The notes below the pieces were generated by a model that was given only the letters and a program-made list of their open reading frames with translations, had not been told where the DNA came from and ran no database searches. Source: Paracoccus kondratievae (lineage in GTDB: Bacteria; Pseudomonadota; Alphaproteobacteria; Rhodobacterales; Rhodobacteraceae). Taken from it: DNA of 64,000 nucleotides. Shown here one piece after another: positions 31,102-40,186 of the stretch. The position numbers and the translations under genes were made by a program. Within the stretch, counting starts at the first letter, position 1. Each line of letters begins with the position of its first letter. The stretch lies in NCBI RefSeq assembly GCF_009301415.1, contig NZ_CP045072.1, positions 1,541,001-1,605,000 of the forward strand, read 5' to 3'.

Positions 31102-33026
31102 GCCAGTGCCCTTTGCCTGCCGCGCGCCAGCCAGGCGCTGCCCAGCGCATCCAGCGCGAAAAGCGCCGCCGCCAGCGCGATGAGCCAGCCACGCAGGGCA
31201 AGGCCCGGTGTCTCGGTGCCACGCTCGATCCGTGCGCCGTGCCAGTTCGCCGGGCGGATCGGTCCGCCGGCATTCAACGCCTTCAGCCGTTCGCCGCCGC
31301 GATAAAGCCCGGCTGGCGCACCCGGCGCGGGACCCCGCGCAAAATCAGCGGCCGCGACCGGAGCGGATGCCTCGGCCTCGGTCACACGGCCAAAACCGTC
31401 CAGCACCAGTTCAGGCGTCCAGAAGGGCTGCTCGGCCTGATCGGTTTCGGGCGCTGCAGGGCGGTTGACGCGGGCGCTACGCACCAGCCGGTCCAGCATC
31501 TCGACGAACAGCCCCGAAATCGCCAGATTCGACCATTCCGCGTTTGCGGTGGTGTGAAACAGCACAAGCTGTCCCTGACCCAAAGACGCACGAGTGACCA
31601 AGGGCGTTCCATCCGTCAGCCGGGCAATGGTACGGCTTGCCAGATCGGGGGCAGGCTCGGCCAGCAACTGGGCGCGCACCGTCGCGTCGCCCGGAACCTC
31701 CAGCCCGGCAAATGGTCCGTCCGGGGCGAATGGCTCGATCCCGCGCGGCTCGCCCCAGGCCAGCGCGCCGCCGACATCCCGCCCCCCGGCCCGCAGGCGC
31801 ACGGGCAAAAGCGGCTCATCACTTAACCGTTCCGACGCGGCCATGCGCGGCCCGACAAAGCGGATCAGCAGCCCGCCCTGTTCGACCCAGTCGCGCAACG
31901 CGGGTGCTTCGCCAAGGCCAGGCTGGTCGGCAAGCACGATCACATCAGGCGTGGCCAGCAAGACGTCACCCAGGCCGCCCTCGATAAGATCGGTGGTCGG
32001 GGCCAGCGCGCGGCGCAGGTAATGCAGCGGCGACAGCAGGCGCTGACCCTCGCTTGCCCGGTCATCGCCGATCAGCGCCACCTTGCGTCGGCGCAGCGAA
32101 TCGTCAGCAAGCACCACCGCCCCGGCCGAGGCGTTCCCCTCGACCTCAAACCGGGTGATGCGGTTGCGCAACTCGGAAGGCAGCGTGATCGGCACCAGCC
32201 GCGTGGTCACGCCATCCTCAGCAACAGGGTCAGCTGGGCTCAAGCGGGCCAGTTCACGCGGCGTGCCCTGGGGATCAACGCCGATCGCCAACACGTCCGG
32301 CGCATCCGCCCCGCTTGCGGTAGTACGCAGCCGCAGGGCAGGCTGATCGCCCGGCACCAGTTCAAGCGCGCGGCGCGGACCCTCGGGCGGAACCACGGTG
32401 ACATTGCCCCGCGCAGTAAGGGCCGCCAGCCATTTGGCCTGATCGGGATGGTCAAGACCATCGCTAAGCCACAGAACCGACAGGCCCGAAGGCGCCGCCG
32501 CCAGTGCCGCCTCGGGGTCCGGGGGATAGCGCGTCTCCCACGCGGCGGGACGCAGGGCGCGCAGCGGTCCCGCAAGCTCACCAGCGGGTTGAAAAGGTAG
32601 CGCACCTTCGGCCCGGCCATCTGCGATCAGCATTGCCGCGGGCTGGCCTTCGGCCTCGGCGCGGCTCAGCGCGCGCAGGACACGGGCCTGACGCTGCGGC
32701 CAGTCGGGCGCGGCGGCCCAGCCGGCATCCATGACGATCAGCAACGGCCCCTGCCCCGCGCCTTCGGGCGACGGCTTCCAGACCGGCCCGGCTGCCCCAA
32801 GGATCAGCGCCCCAATCGCAAGCACCCGCAACAACAACAGCCACCACGGCGTATGCCGCGCCACAGGATGCGGATCCCTGAGACCCAAGAGCAGCCGTGT
32901 GCCGGGAAACCGCACCAGTTTCGGCGTGGGCGGCATGGCACGCAGGATCAGCCACAGCACCGGCAGCGCCGCAAGCCCGATCAGGATCCAGGGCGTCAGA
33001 AAGCCGAGAGGACCAAGAAGCAGCAT
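31098..33026 (-). CDS. BatA-type membrane protein
   Basis: The 642-residue protein begins with the BatA N-terminal signature (FLTPWILIGLAALPVLWLIL, then 'TRLLLGLRDPHPVARHTPWW') and three hydrophobic segments within residues 1-85. A VWA-like domain of reduced metal site follows ('LLIVMDAGWAAAP'), then a periplasmic part with 'LLATPDVIVLADQPGLGEA', and a C-terminal helix. It is coupled to DUF58 upstream and DUF4159 downstream. This operon type is linked to envelope stress or aerotolerance in other bacteria. Confidence 0.85.
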   Translation of the reverse strand: MLLLGPLGFLTPWILIGLAALPVLWLILRAMPPTPKLVRFPGTRLLLGLRDPHPVARHTPWWLLLLRVLAIGALILGAAGPVWKPSPEGAGQGPLLIVMDAGWAAAPDWPQRQARVLRALSRAEAEGQPAAMLIADGRAEGALPFQPAGELAGPLRALRPAAWETRYPPDPEAALAAAPSGLSVLWLSDGLDHPDQAKWLAALTARGNVTVVPPEGPRRALELVPGDQPALRLRTTASGADAPDVLAIGVDPQGTPRELARLSPADPVAEDGVTTRLVPITLPSELRNRITRFEVEGNASAGAVVLADDSLRRRKVALIGDDRASEGQRLLSPLHYLRRALAPTTDLIEGGLGDVLLATPDVIVLADQPGLGEAPALRDWVEQGGLLIRFVGPRMAASERLSDEPLLPVRLRAGGRDVGGALAWGEPRGIEPFAPDGPFAGLEVPGDATVRAQLLAEPAPDLASRTIARLTDGTPLVTRASLGQGQLVLFHTTANAEWSNLAISGLFVEMLDRLVRSARVNRPAAPETDQAEQPFWTPELVLDGFGRVTEAEASAPVAAADFARGPAPGAPAGLYRGGERLKALNAGGPIRPANWHGARIERGTETPGLALRGWLIALAAALFALDALGSAWLARGRQRALA

Positions 33027-33895
33027 CAGCCCTCCAGGACAGACCAGAGCCAGAGCAGCGCCTGCGCGGGCGCAGCCCCGGTATCATGTGTGCCGAAATG
33101 CCAGCCCGCCGTGCGCGCGGCCTGCGACAAGGTCTCGCGCCGTTCGGCAAGCCGCGCCAGATAGGCAGAGCGCAGTCCTGCCGCGTCGCGGGTATCATGC
33201 CCGATCGCCCCCGAGGCCGAGCGGAACAACACCGCGCCACGCCACGGAAACGCCTCTTCGTTCGGGTCAAGCACCTGCATCAGGACACCCTGCACCCCCA
33301 GCCCCGAGGCGCGGGCCAGATAGTCCAGCACCGGCTGTGGATCGCCAAGGAAATCGTCAAACAGGATCACCCGCTGGCCCGGGCGCAGCGCCTCGACAGG
33401 CGGGGCGTCATCGTCGCGATCAAGTGTGGGACGCGTGACCAGTGTCTCGGCGATGCGGTCGGCCTGCAGACGTCCGGGACGTGGCGGCTGACCGGCCAGC
33501 GCCACCCGCTCTCCTCCGGAAAGCAGCGCCATGGTCAGCGACAGCGCCAGCAGTTCGGCACGGTCGCGTTTGGTCTGACGCTCGGCACTACCGGCATAAT
33601 CCATCCCTGCCGCCGCCGAGATCCAGATCGCAGCCGATTGGGCAACCTGCGCTTCGCGGTCACGGACGAATTGCGCATCCGACCGGGCCGAGCGCCGCCA
33701 GTCGATGCTGCGCGCTGTGTCCCCGGTGGTGGCGGGGCGGTATTGCCAGAAGTCCTCGCCCGTGCCGGCGCGGCGCTGGCCATGTGCGCCGGGCACCAGC
33801 GCAGCCGCCAATCTCTCGGCCGACAGCATCAGTGCCGGCAGGGCTGCAGTGGCTGCCTCAGCCCGTGCGCGAAGCTGTCCGGCGGACCGGCTCAC
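33026..33895 (-). CDS. DUF58 domain protein
   Basis: The 289-residue protein carries the DUF58 core: 'VPGAHGQRRAGTGEDFWQYR' with the family's 'G.....G.D..EYR' pattern, and 'DTARSIDWRRSARSD' (the 'D.R.IDWR.SAR' motif). The remaining part is VWA-like. DUF58 proteins are partners of MoxR ATPases. The start overlaps the MoxR stop (ATGA) and its stop touches the BatA start, so the stoichiometry is likely fixed by coupling. Confidence 0.9.
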   Translation of the reverse strand: MSRSAGQLRARAEAATAALPALMLSAERLAAALVPGAHGQRRAGTGEDFWQYRPATTGDTARSIDWRRSARSDAQFVRDREAQVAQSAAIWISAAAGMDYAGSAERQTKRDRAELLALSLTMALLSGGERVALAGQPPRPGRLQADRIAETLVTRPTLDRDDDAPPVEALRPGQRVILFDDFLGDPQPVLDYLARASGLGVQGVLMQVLDPNEEAFPWRGAVLFRSASGAIGHDTRDAAGLRSAYLARLAERRETLSQAARTAGWHFGTHDTGAAPAQALLWLWSVLEG

Positions 33896-34893
33896 GCTGC
33901 CGCCCGCATCCGGTCGTCGAGAAGTCGCGTGATAACGCCCTCGACCGTCTCGCCCCGCGCGCGGGCCGCAAAGCTAAGCGCCATACGGTGACGCAGCACC
34001 GGGGCAGCCATGGCAGCGACATCATCAAGCGTCGGGGCAAAGCGACCGTTCAGCGCCGCCCGCGCCCGTGTCACCAGCGTCAGGGCCTGCGCGGCGCGCG
34101 GCCCCGGCCCCCAGACCAGCGTATCGGCAATCCAGCCCGGCGCCTCGGGTGCGCCGGGACGGGCCGCGCGCACCAGATCGAGGATCGCGTTCAGCACCGT
34201 CTCGCCCACCGGCATACGCCGGATCAGCCCCTGCGCCGCGACAAGCCCGGCTGGATCAAAGACCGCATGCGCCTGCCCCTGATCAACCCCGGTCGTGGCC
34301 AGCAGGATCGCGCGTTCGGTGTCGCGGTCGGGGTAATCCACGTCGATCTGCAACAGGAAACGGTCAAGCTGCGCCTCGGGCAGCGGATAGGTCCCCTCTT
34401 GCTCGATGGGGTTCTGGGTCGCCAGCACGTGAAAGGGCCGGCCCAGCGGGCGATGTTCGCCCCCGATCGTGACCTCGCTTTCCTGCATCGCCTGCAGCAG
34501 CGCAGATTGGGTCCGTGGGCTTGCGCGGTTGATCTCGTCCGCCATCAGAAGCTGGGTAAAGACCGGCCCCTCGATAAAGCGAAAGGCGCGAGAGCCGTCG
34601 GGCCGGATGTCCAGCACTTCAGAGCCAAGGATATCGGCCGGCATCAGATCGGGGGTGAACTGGATCCGCGCGTTGCCCAGCCCAAGGACGGTGGCAAGCG
34701 TATCGACCAGCATGGTCTTGCCCAGCCCCGGCTGCCCGACCAGCAGCGCATGACCCCCCGACAGGATCGCCGCCAGCACCTGCTCGACAACCGCGTGCTG
34801 ACCGACAAAACGGCGCTCGACACTGGCGCGCGCCTCGGACAGCCGATTGGTCAGCATCTGGACTTCTGAAACCAGTTTCTCATTCTCGGCCAT
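33892..34893 (-). CDS. MoxR family AAA ATPase
   Basis: From ATG 34893 (GAGGCGTTGTC upstream) it encodes 333 residues. Walker A is 'GQPGLGKT', Walker B 'LLMADEINRASP', sensor 1 'VLATQNPIEQEGTYPLPEAQ', with the arginine finger region after it, all typical for MoxR. It is a chaperone ATPase acting with the DUF58 and Bat-like proteins encoded next. It is the first gene of a five-gene coupled operon and is divergent from DUF1285 with 61 bases between. Confidence 0.94.
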   Translation of the reverse strand: MAENEKLVSEVQMLTNRLSEARASVERRFVGQHAVVEQVLAAILSGGHALLVGQPGLGKTMLVDTLATVLGLGNARIQFTPDLMPADILGSEVLDIRPDGSRAFRFIEGPVFTQLLMADEINRASPRTQSALLQAMQESEVTIGGEHRPLGRPFHVLATQNPIEQEGTYPLPEAQLDRFLLQIDVDYPDRDTERAILLATTGVDQGQAHAVFDPAGLVAAQGLIRRMPVGETVLNAILDLVRAARPGAPEAPGWIADTLVWGPGPRAAQALTLVTRARAALNGRFAPTLDDVAAMAAPVLRHRMALSFAARARGETVEGVITRLLDDRMRAAA

Positions 34894-34954
34894 GACAACG
34901 CCTCGTTTCTGTTCTAGGACAACATAAAGGCAGGTGTGACAGGGTCCACAGGGA

Positions 34955-35500
34955 ATGGAGGAAAAGACTGACAATACTGTGAGCGATGCGGCCGGAATCG
35001 CCGCGGCAGCCAGCCGCGCCGCGAAAAAGGGTCCGCCTCCTGTGCATTTGTGGAATCCGCCATTCTGTGGCAACCTTGATATGGAGATCCGGGCTGACGG
35101 CAGCTGGTTCTATAACGGAACGCCCATCGGGCGACCCGAGATGGTCCGGTTGTTCGCTTCGATCCTCAAGCGTGAGGGTGACGATTACTTTCTGGTAACT
35201 CCGGTCGAAAAGGTCGGCATCCGCGTGGCCGACGCGCCCTTCATCGCCGTTGATGCCGAAATCGACCAGGAGATTACCTTTACCACGAACGTTGGCGACC
35301 GGGTGGTCGCTGGCCCCGAGCATGCGATCGAGATGCGCGGGACGCCAGATGAGCCCCGGCCCTACGTTCACATTCGCCGCGGTCTTTGGGCACTGATCGA
35401 CCGCAAGACATTCTACCGACTAGCCGATGCGGCTATGCCCGGAGAAAACGGGCGTATGGAAGTGCACTCGGGAGGGACGGCTTTTCCTCTGGAGCCCTGA
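34955..35500 (+). CDS. DUF1285 family protein
   Basis: The 181-residue cytoplasmic protein matches DUF1285: 'PPVHLWNPPFCGNLDMEIRA' cut at 'DGSWFYNGTPIGRPEMVRLF', and 'FLVTPVEKVGIRVADAPFIA'. The family is well conserved in Rhodobacterales and related groups; its function is unknown. The hyi gene begins two bases after the stop codon, so the two form one transcript. GTG 34979 after GGAGG is an alternative start. Confidence 0.87.
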   Translation: MEEKTDNTVSDAAGIAAAASRAAKKGPPPVHLWNPPFCGNLDMEIRADGSWFYNGTPIGRPEMVRLFASILKREGDDYFLVTPVEKVGIRVADAPFIAVDAEIDQEITFTTNVGDRVVAGPEHAIEMRGTPDEPRPYVHIRRGLWALIDRKTFYRLADAAMPGENGRMEVHSGGTAFPLEP

Positions 35501-35502
35501 CC

Positions 35503-36258
35503 ATGGCGCGATTCGCCGCCAACCTGACATATCTGTTTACTGAACTGCCCATGCTGCAACGCTTTACTGCTGCAAAGCAGGCTGGGTTCAGCGGGGTCGA
35601 GATCCTGTATCCCTATGACATCGCCGCGAATTCCCTGACGCAGGCCGCACGGGCCGCAGGGGTGGAGTTCGTCCTGATGAACTCCCCGCCGCCCAACTGG
35701 GCCGGGGGACCGCGCGGCTTTGCAGCAGAGCCGGGCAACATGGCGCGTTTTCGCAGCGATTTCGACCGCGCGCTGCGCTTTGCCCGTGTCCTGGGCGTAC
35801 ACCATCTGCATGTCATGTGCGGCAAAGCCAGCGGAGAAGAGGCGCGCCGCACCTTTGTGCAGAACCTCAAATGGGCCTCGGCGCACGACCCACGCATCAG
35901 CCTGACCATCGAGCCGATGAACAGCACAGACATGCCGGGATATTTCCTGGACAGTTTCGATCTGGCCGCCGAGATCCTCGAAGAGGTCTCTGCGCCCAAT
36001 CTGGGACTGCAGTTCGACGTGTATCAGGCCCAGATGATCCATGGTGACGCTTTTGCCATCTGGCAGCGCATGGCCGACCATGTGCGTCATGTCCAGATCG
36101 CAGACTGGCCCAGCCGACACGAGCCAAGCCGGGGCGACATCGACTTTCCCGAGCTTCTGCACACCATCAGGTCCTCGGGCTATCGCGGCTGGATCGGCGC
36201 GGAATACACGCCCCGCACCTCGACCGAGGCGGGGCTGAACTGGCTGCGCTCGGCCTGA
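35503..36258 (+). CDS. hyi: Hydroxypyruvate isomerase-like TIM-barrel protein
   Basis: The 251-residue protein is an AP-endonuclease-type TIM barrel: 'MARFAANLTYLFTELPMLQR' opening, 'LHVMCGKASGEEARRTF', the catalytic Glu in 'SLTIEPMNSTDMPG', metal-binding 'LQFDVYQAQMIHGD' and 'HVQIADWPSRHEPS', and final 'YRGWIGAEYTPRT'. This set is typical of Hyi, which converts hydroxypyruvate and tartronate semialdehyde in glyoxylate metabolism. GGAG precedes the ATG by seven bases. The gene end faces paiB with a GC-rich hairpin between them. Confidence 0.9.
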   Translation: MARFAANLTYLFTELPMLQRFTAAKQAGFSGVEILYPYDIAANSLTQAARAAGVEFVLMNSPPPNWAGGPRGFAAEPGNMARFRSDFDRALRFARVLGVHHLHVMCGKASGEEARRTFVQNLKWASAHDPRISLTIEPMNSTDMPGYFLDSFDLAAEILEEVSAPNLGLQFDVYQAQMIHGDAFAIWQRMADHVRHVQIADWPSRHEPSRGDIDFPELLHTIRSSGYRGWIGAEYTPRTSTEAGLNWLRSA

Positions 36259-36277
36259 AAAGACGGGCGCCTGCCCC

Positions 36278-36907
36278 TTAGCTTTCGCCGGGCAGGCGTC
36301 TGACCATCTGATCGGCCAGCGCGTCATGGCCGCTGTCGCGCAGCCCGGCAACCGCGCCCAGATAGTCCCGGGCCTCGCGGTTCTGGCTCAGTTTGGATTT
36401 TGCCAGCGTCCGGGTGACCGAGATGCGCAGTGCAACAATACCGCCAAGCATCTGCTGCATGTAATCGGCAGGCGCATCGGCCATGCGCCAGGCATTCTCC
36501 CCGTTCAGCCGCCTTTCATGATAGCGGGTCAGCAGACCGACTGCCGCACGCCTGGCCCGCTCATCATGCTGAAAACTGACGCGGCCATAGACATGCGCCA
36601 CGCGATAGTTCCAGGTCGGGACATGCCGATGATGCTCGGGCTTCGAAGGGTAGAAGTTCGGCGAGATATAGGCGTCCTCGCCACGAAAGATCGCCAGCAC
36701 CTCCTGCCCTTCGGTGATCAGCCGATGCATGTCATTGGCCAGCGCGACATGACCGATCAGCACACCCTTGGACCCGGCAAGCAGCGGGATGTGATTGGCA
36801 ATCAACCCCTCAGAGGTCTCGGCGATGATACAGGCCAGGGGCGCCGCCTCAATCAGCGCGGCGATCTCTGCGGGGTCGACTTCCTGAAAATGCGACGGGA
36901 TATACAT
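36278..36907 (-). CDS. FMN-binding protein, PaiB family
   Basis: From ATG 36907 (AAGGAAAAACGC upstream) it encodes 209 residues beginning MYIPSHFQEVDP, the family's standard N-terminus, with 'GHVALANDMHRL', 'YISPNFYPSKPEHHRHVPTW' cut here, and 'WNYRVAHVYGRV'. PaiB-type flavoproteins were named as negative regulators in Bacillus; many are of unknown role. It is the last gene of the operon with deoC and aldehyde dehydrogenase, eleven bases after the latter. Confidence 0.88.
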   Translation of the reverse strand: MYIPSHFQEVDPAEIAALIEAAPLACIIAETSEGLIANHIPLLAGSKGVLIGHVALANDMHRLITEGQEVLAIFRGEDAYISPNFYPSKPEHHRHVPTWNYRVAHVYGRVSFQHDERARRAAVGLLTRYHERRLNGENAWRMADAPADYMQQMLGGIVALRISVTRTLAKSKLSQNREARDYLGAVAGLRDSGHDALADQMVRRLPGES

Positions 36908-36917
36908 GCGTTTTTCC

Positions 36918-39236
36918 TTAATAGGCCGCACTGCCGGTGCCCGCTGGCAACGCGCCATAGGGCAGCCAGATCGTCTTGGTGCGGCTGGCTGCGCGCAGAA
37001 ACTCCCGGCCCTGCGCGTGCAGATCGCCCCAGTCGCGGGGACCGGGGGTCCAGACCGGAATCAGGGTGTCGGCTGCGGTGCGCTGCACCTCGGCAACCCC
37101 CTCGCCCTGCCCCGCGTGCCAGATCGCCGAAACGCCGTCATGCGCGGCAAGCGCCGTCGCCAGCGCATCACGCGGACCGGTAACGATGTTGACCACCCCG
37201 CCCGGTACATCCGAACAGGCCAGAACCTTGGCCAGCGTCAGTGCCGCCATCGGCCTGTCCTGCGCTGGGATGGCAACCACCGCATTGCCCATGGCGATGG
37301 CCGGCAGCACCAGTGACATGAACCCGGCCAAAGGCGCGGCATTTGGCGCAATCAGACCCATGACCCCATGCGGTTCTGGCTGGACATGGCACAGATGCCC
37401 GGGTCGTGCCGAGACCGTAGCGCCGTCATATTTGTCGGCAAAGCCCGCATAGAAGAAACAGCGGCGGATGACGGCATCAACCTCATCCACACTGGCGTAG
37501 CCCGCGAACTCGGCTCGCGCCTGAGCAAGATTCTCGGCCAGGAAATACAGCACCTGCGCCCGGCCATGACCTCCAAGGCCCTGCCATTTCGCCAGCGCCG
37601 ATTGCGCCGCCTCGACCGCGTTGCGGATGTCCTTGCGGTTACCAAGCGGGATCAGCTCGTCCTGTGCGGCATAGCTCGTACCGCCGTCGGGGCGTTTTTG
37701 CGCGCCGCCGATGTAAAGCTTGACTGTACGGTCGATGGCTTGCCCCTCGGCCGGGATGATTCCGGCCGGTGCCGTCTCGCGCGGCGCAGAGACCGGGACA
37801 GAAAGATAATCGAGCATCCCTTCGCGCCCGCCCTCGCGGCCATAGCCTGAATCGCGCACCCCGCCAAAAGGCGCGGCAGCGTCAAAGGTGTTGGCGCAAT
37901 TAACCCAGACCACACCTGCCTTGATCCGCGCCGCCAGATCGGTGGCCACTGTCGCGCTTTCCGACCAGACCGATGCGGCAAGCCCATAGCGGGTGTTATT
38001 CGCCAGCTCTACCGCCTCATCGGGGGTACGAAATGTCGAAAGCGTCGCGATAGGCCCGAATATCTCTTCGATCATGCCGGGGTTGGCGGGGGCAATGTTG
38101 CGCAGATAGCCTGGCGCTATAAAGCAGCCGGGCGCAGCATCCCCCCCGACAAGTTCAGCCCCGGCAGCAGTCGCACGATCAAGGATGCTCAGGATGCGGG
38201 CCTTTTGCACCGGATCGACGATCGCGCCGACATCCGTAGACTTATCAAGCGGGGCACCAAGTCGCAGCTTTTCCATCCGCGCCCTGAGCAGCGTTTCGAA
38301 CCGGCCGGCAACGGATTCGGCGACCAGAATGCGCGAACCTGCACAGCAGACCTGCCCCTGATTGAACCAGATGGAATCAACGACGCCCTCGACAGCGGCA
38401 TCAAGATCGGCGTCCTCCATCACGACAAAGGGCGATTTGCCGCCCAGTTCCAGCGTCAGCCGTTTTCCCGATCCGGCAAGGGCGCGGGCGATCCCCCGCC
38501 CCACTTCGGTCGAGCCGGTAAAGGCAATCTTGTCGACCGGGGCCTGAACCAGCGCGTTACCGGTCTCTCCATCACCGGTCACGATATTCACGACCCCTGC
38601 GGGCAGGCCGACATGGGCGCAGATTTCAGCAAAGGCCAGCGCAGTCAGCGGTGTATATTCAGCAGGTTTCAGCACCACAGTGTTGCCAGCAGCAAGCGCG
38701 GGCGCGACTTTCCAGGCCAGCATCAGCAGTGGAAAGTTCCACGGGATGATCTGGCCGCAGACACCAAGGGCAAGATGGCCGGGAAACTCACTTTCAAGAA
38801 GTTCGGCCCACCCTGCGTGATGATAGAAATGCCGCACGACCAGCGGCACGTCGATATCGCGGCTTTCGCGGATCGGCTTACCGTTATCCAGCGTCTCCAG
38901 CACCGACAGGAAACGCTCACGCTTTTGGATGGTGCGGGCGATGGCATAAAGAAAACGCGCCCTGTCATGCCCCGGCATCGCCGCCCAGCCCCGCTGTGCC
39001 CGGCGCGCGGCGCGAACCGCCTTGGCGATATCGCGGGCAGTGCCCTGCGTGACCTGCGCCAGTTCCTCTCCGGTCGAGGGGTCGCGGGTTGCAAAGGTCT
39101 CACCCGGGCGGGTGAAGCGTCCGGCGATGAAATGACCAAAACTTCCACGCTCGCGCAGCCAGTCGCGGACGGCGGATGCATCCTCGGGCGCGGGGCCGTA
39201 TTCCATGCTTTCCATGATCTCGCTTACCTTCGACAT
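36918..39236 (-). CDS. Double-length aldehyde dehydrogenase, ALDH16 type
   Basis: The 772-residue protein contains two aldehyde dehydrogenase domains. The first (about 30-490) is catalytically complete: 'CGQIIPWNFPLLML', NAD loop 'FTGSTEVGRG', Glu in 'LELGGKSP' (E263) and the nucleophile Cys in 'NQGQVCCAGS' (C297). The second (about 520-760) keeps the fold ('GLIAPNAAPLAGFMSLVLPA') but has no catalytic Cys or Glu. This is the ALDH16 layout. Placed behind deoC it is likely to oxidise acetaldehyde or the deoxyribose-derived aldehyde; the substrate is inference. Confidence 0.9.
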   Translation of the reverse strand: MSKVSEIMESMEYGPAPEDASAVRDWLRERGSFGHFIAGRFTRPGETFATRDPSTGEELAQVTQGTARDIAKAVRAARRAQRGWAAMPGHDRARFLYAIARTIQKRERFLSVLETLDNGKPIRESRDIDVPLVVRHFYHHAGWAELLESEFPGHLALGVCGQIIPWNFPLLMLAWKVAPALAAGNTVVLKPAEYTPLTALAFAEICAHVGLPAGVVNIVTGDGETGNALVQAPVDKIAFTGSTEVGRGIARALAGSGKRLTLELGGKSPFVVMEDADLDAAVEGVVDSIWFNQGQVCCAGSRILVAESVAGRFETLLRARMEKLRLGAPLDKSTDVGAIVDPVQKARILSILDRATAAGAELVGGDAAPGCFIAPGYLRNIAPANPGMIEEIFGPIATLSTFRTPDEAVELANNTRYGLAASVWSESATVATDLAARIKAGVVWVNCANTFDAAAPFGGVRDSGYGREGGREGMLDYLSVPVSAPRETAPAGIIPAEGQAIDRTVKLYIGGAQKRPDGGTSYAAQDELIPLGNRKDIRNAVEAAQSALAKWQGLGGHGRAQVLYFLAENLAQARAEFAGYASVDEVDAVIRRCFFYAGFADKYDGATVSARPGHLCHVQPEPHGVMGLIAPNAAPLAGFMSLVLPAIAMGNAVVAIPAQDRPMAALTLAKVLACSDVPGGVVNIVTGPRDALATALAAHDGVSAIWHAGQGEGVAEVQRTAADTLIPVWTPGPRDWGDLHAQGREFLRAASRTKTIWLPYGALPAGTGSAAY

Positions 39237-39238
39237 CT

Positions 39239-40186
39239 TTACCCCGCCGCCAGTCGATGGACCGCCGCATAACGGCCAGTCACGTGATGGGAAAGCTGCC
39301 GCTCGATATCAGCCAGCAGCGAGCTTGCGCCGATGCGGAACAGATCGGGCCGCAGCCAGTCACGGCCAAGCTCTTCGGCCATCAGCACCTGCCAGTTCAG
39401 CGCGTCCTTGGCGGTACGCAGCCCTCCGGCCGGTTTAAATCCGACGGCAAAACCGGTGCGGTCCCGATAATCACGGATCGCCCGCAACATGACGAGCGAG
39501 ACGGGCAACGTCGCGTTCACCGGCTCTTTCCCGGTCGAGGTCTTGATGAAATCAGCCCCGGCCTGCATGGCGACATGGCTGGCCTTGGCGACATTCGTCA
39601 GGGTCTTAAGCTCACCCGTCGCCAGGATGGCCTTCATCCGGGCCGCGCCACAGGCTTCGCGCATCTCGCATATCTCATCGTAAAGCGCCGCCCATCCGGC
39701 GCGCAGAACCAGCGCGCGAGAAATGACGATGTCGATTTCATCCGCGCCCTGATCCAGCGCATAGCGGATCTCGGCCAGCCGCAGGTCAAGCGGCATCAGC
39801 CCGGCCGGAAAGCCCGTCGCCACCGAGGCAACGGGAATCGCAGTGCCCTGCAGCGCCCGTTTTGCCGCCGCCACCATGGTCGGATAGACGCAGACCGCCC
39901 CGGTGGTCAGACCCTCACCCCCCAGCGCAGCAAGCTGGCCTGCGTCCACCGGCTGGCGCGCCTTGGCGCATAGCCGGGCAACGCGATCCGCTGTGTCATC
40001 CCCCGAAAGCGTAGTCAGGTCGATGCAGCGCACCGCGTTCAAAAGCCACGCCGCCTGCCATTCCTTTTTCAGGCTGCGGCGGGCGCTCAGGCTTGCCGCG
40101 CGGCGCTCAGCCGCAGGGGTGTTGATGGCGATATTCTCAAACCAGTCGAGGCGGAAATCCGTGCCAGGGTTCTTACGCTCCATCAC
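39239..40186 (-). CDS. deoC: Deoxyribose-phosphate aldolase
   Basis: The 315-residue protein is a DeoC of the longer type: 'CIDLTTLSGDDTADRVARLC', 'CVYPTMVAAAKRAL', 'EIDIVISRALVL', the Schiff-base Lys in 'DFIKTSTGKEPVNAT', and 'GFAVGFKPAGGLRTAKDA'. It cleaves deoxyribose-5-phosphate to glyceraldehyde-3-phosphate and acetaldehyde. The stop codon lies two bases before the aldehyde dehydrogenase start, so both act on one pathway. An ATG one codon downstream (40183) is an alternative start. Confidence 0.94.
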   Translation of the reverse strand: MMERKNPGTDFRLDWFENIAINTPAAERRAASLSARRSLKKEWQAAWLLNAVRCIDLTTLSGDDTADRVARLCAKARQPVDAGQLAALGGEGLTTGAVCVYPTMVAAAKRALQGTAIPVASVATGFPAGLMPLDLRLAEIRYALDQGADEIDIVISRALVLRAGWAALYDEICEMREACGAARMKAILATGELKTLTNVAKASHVAMQAGADFIKTSTGKEPVNATLPVSLVMLRAIRDYRDRTGFAVGFKPAGGLRTAKDALNWQVLMAEELGRDWLRPDLFRIGASSLLADIERQLSHHVTGRYAAVHRLAAG

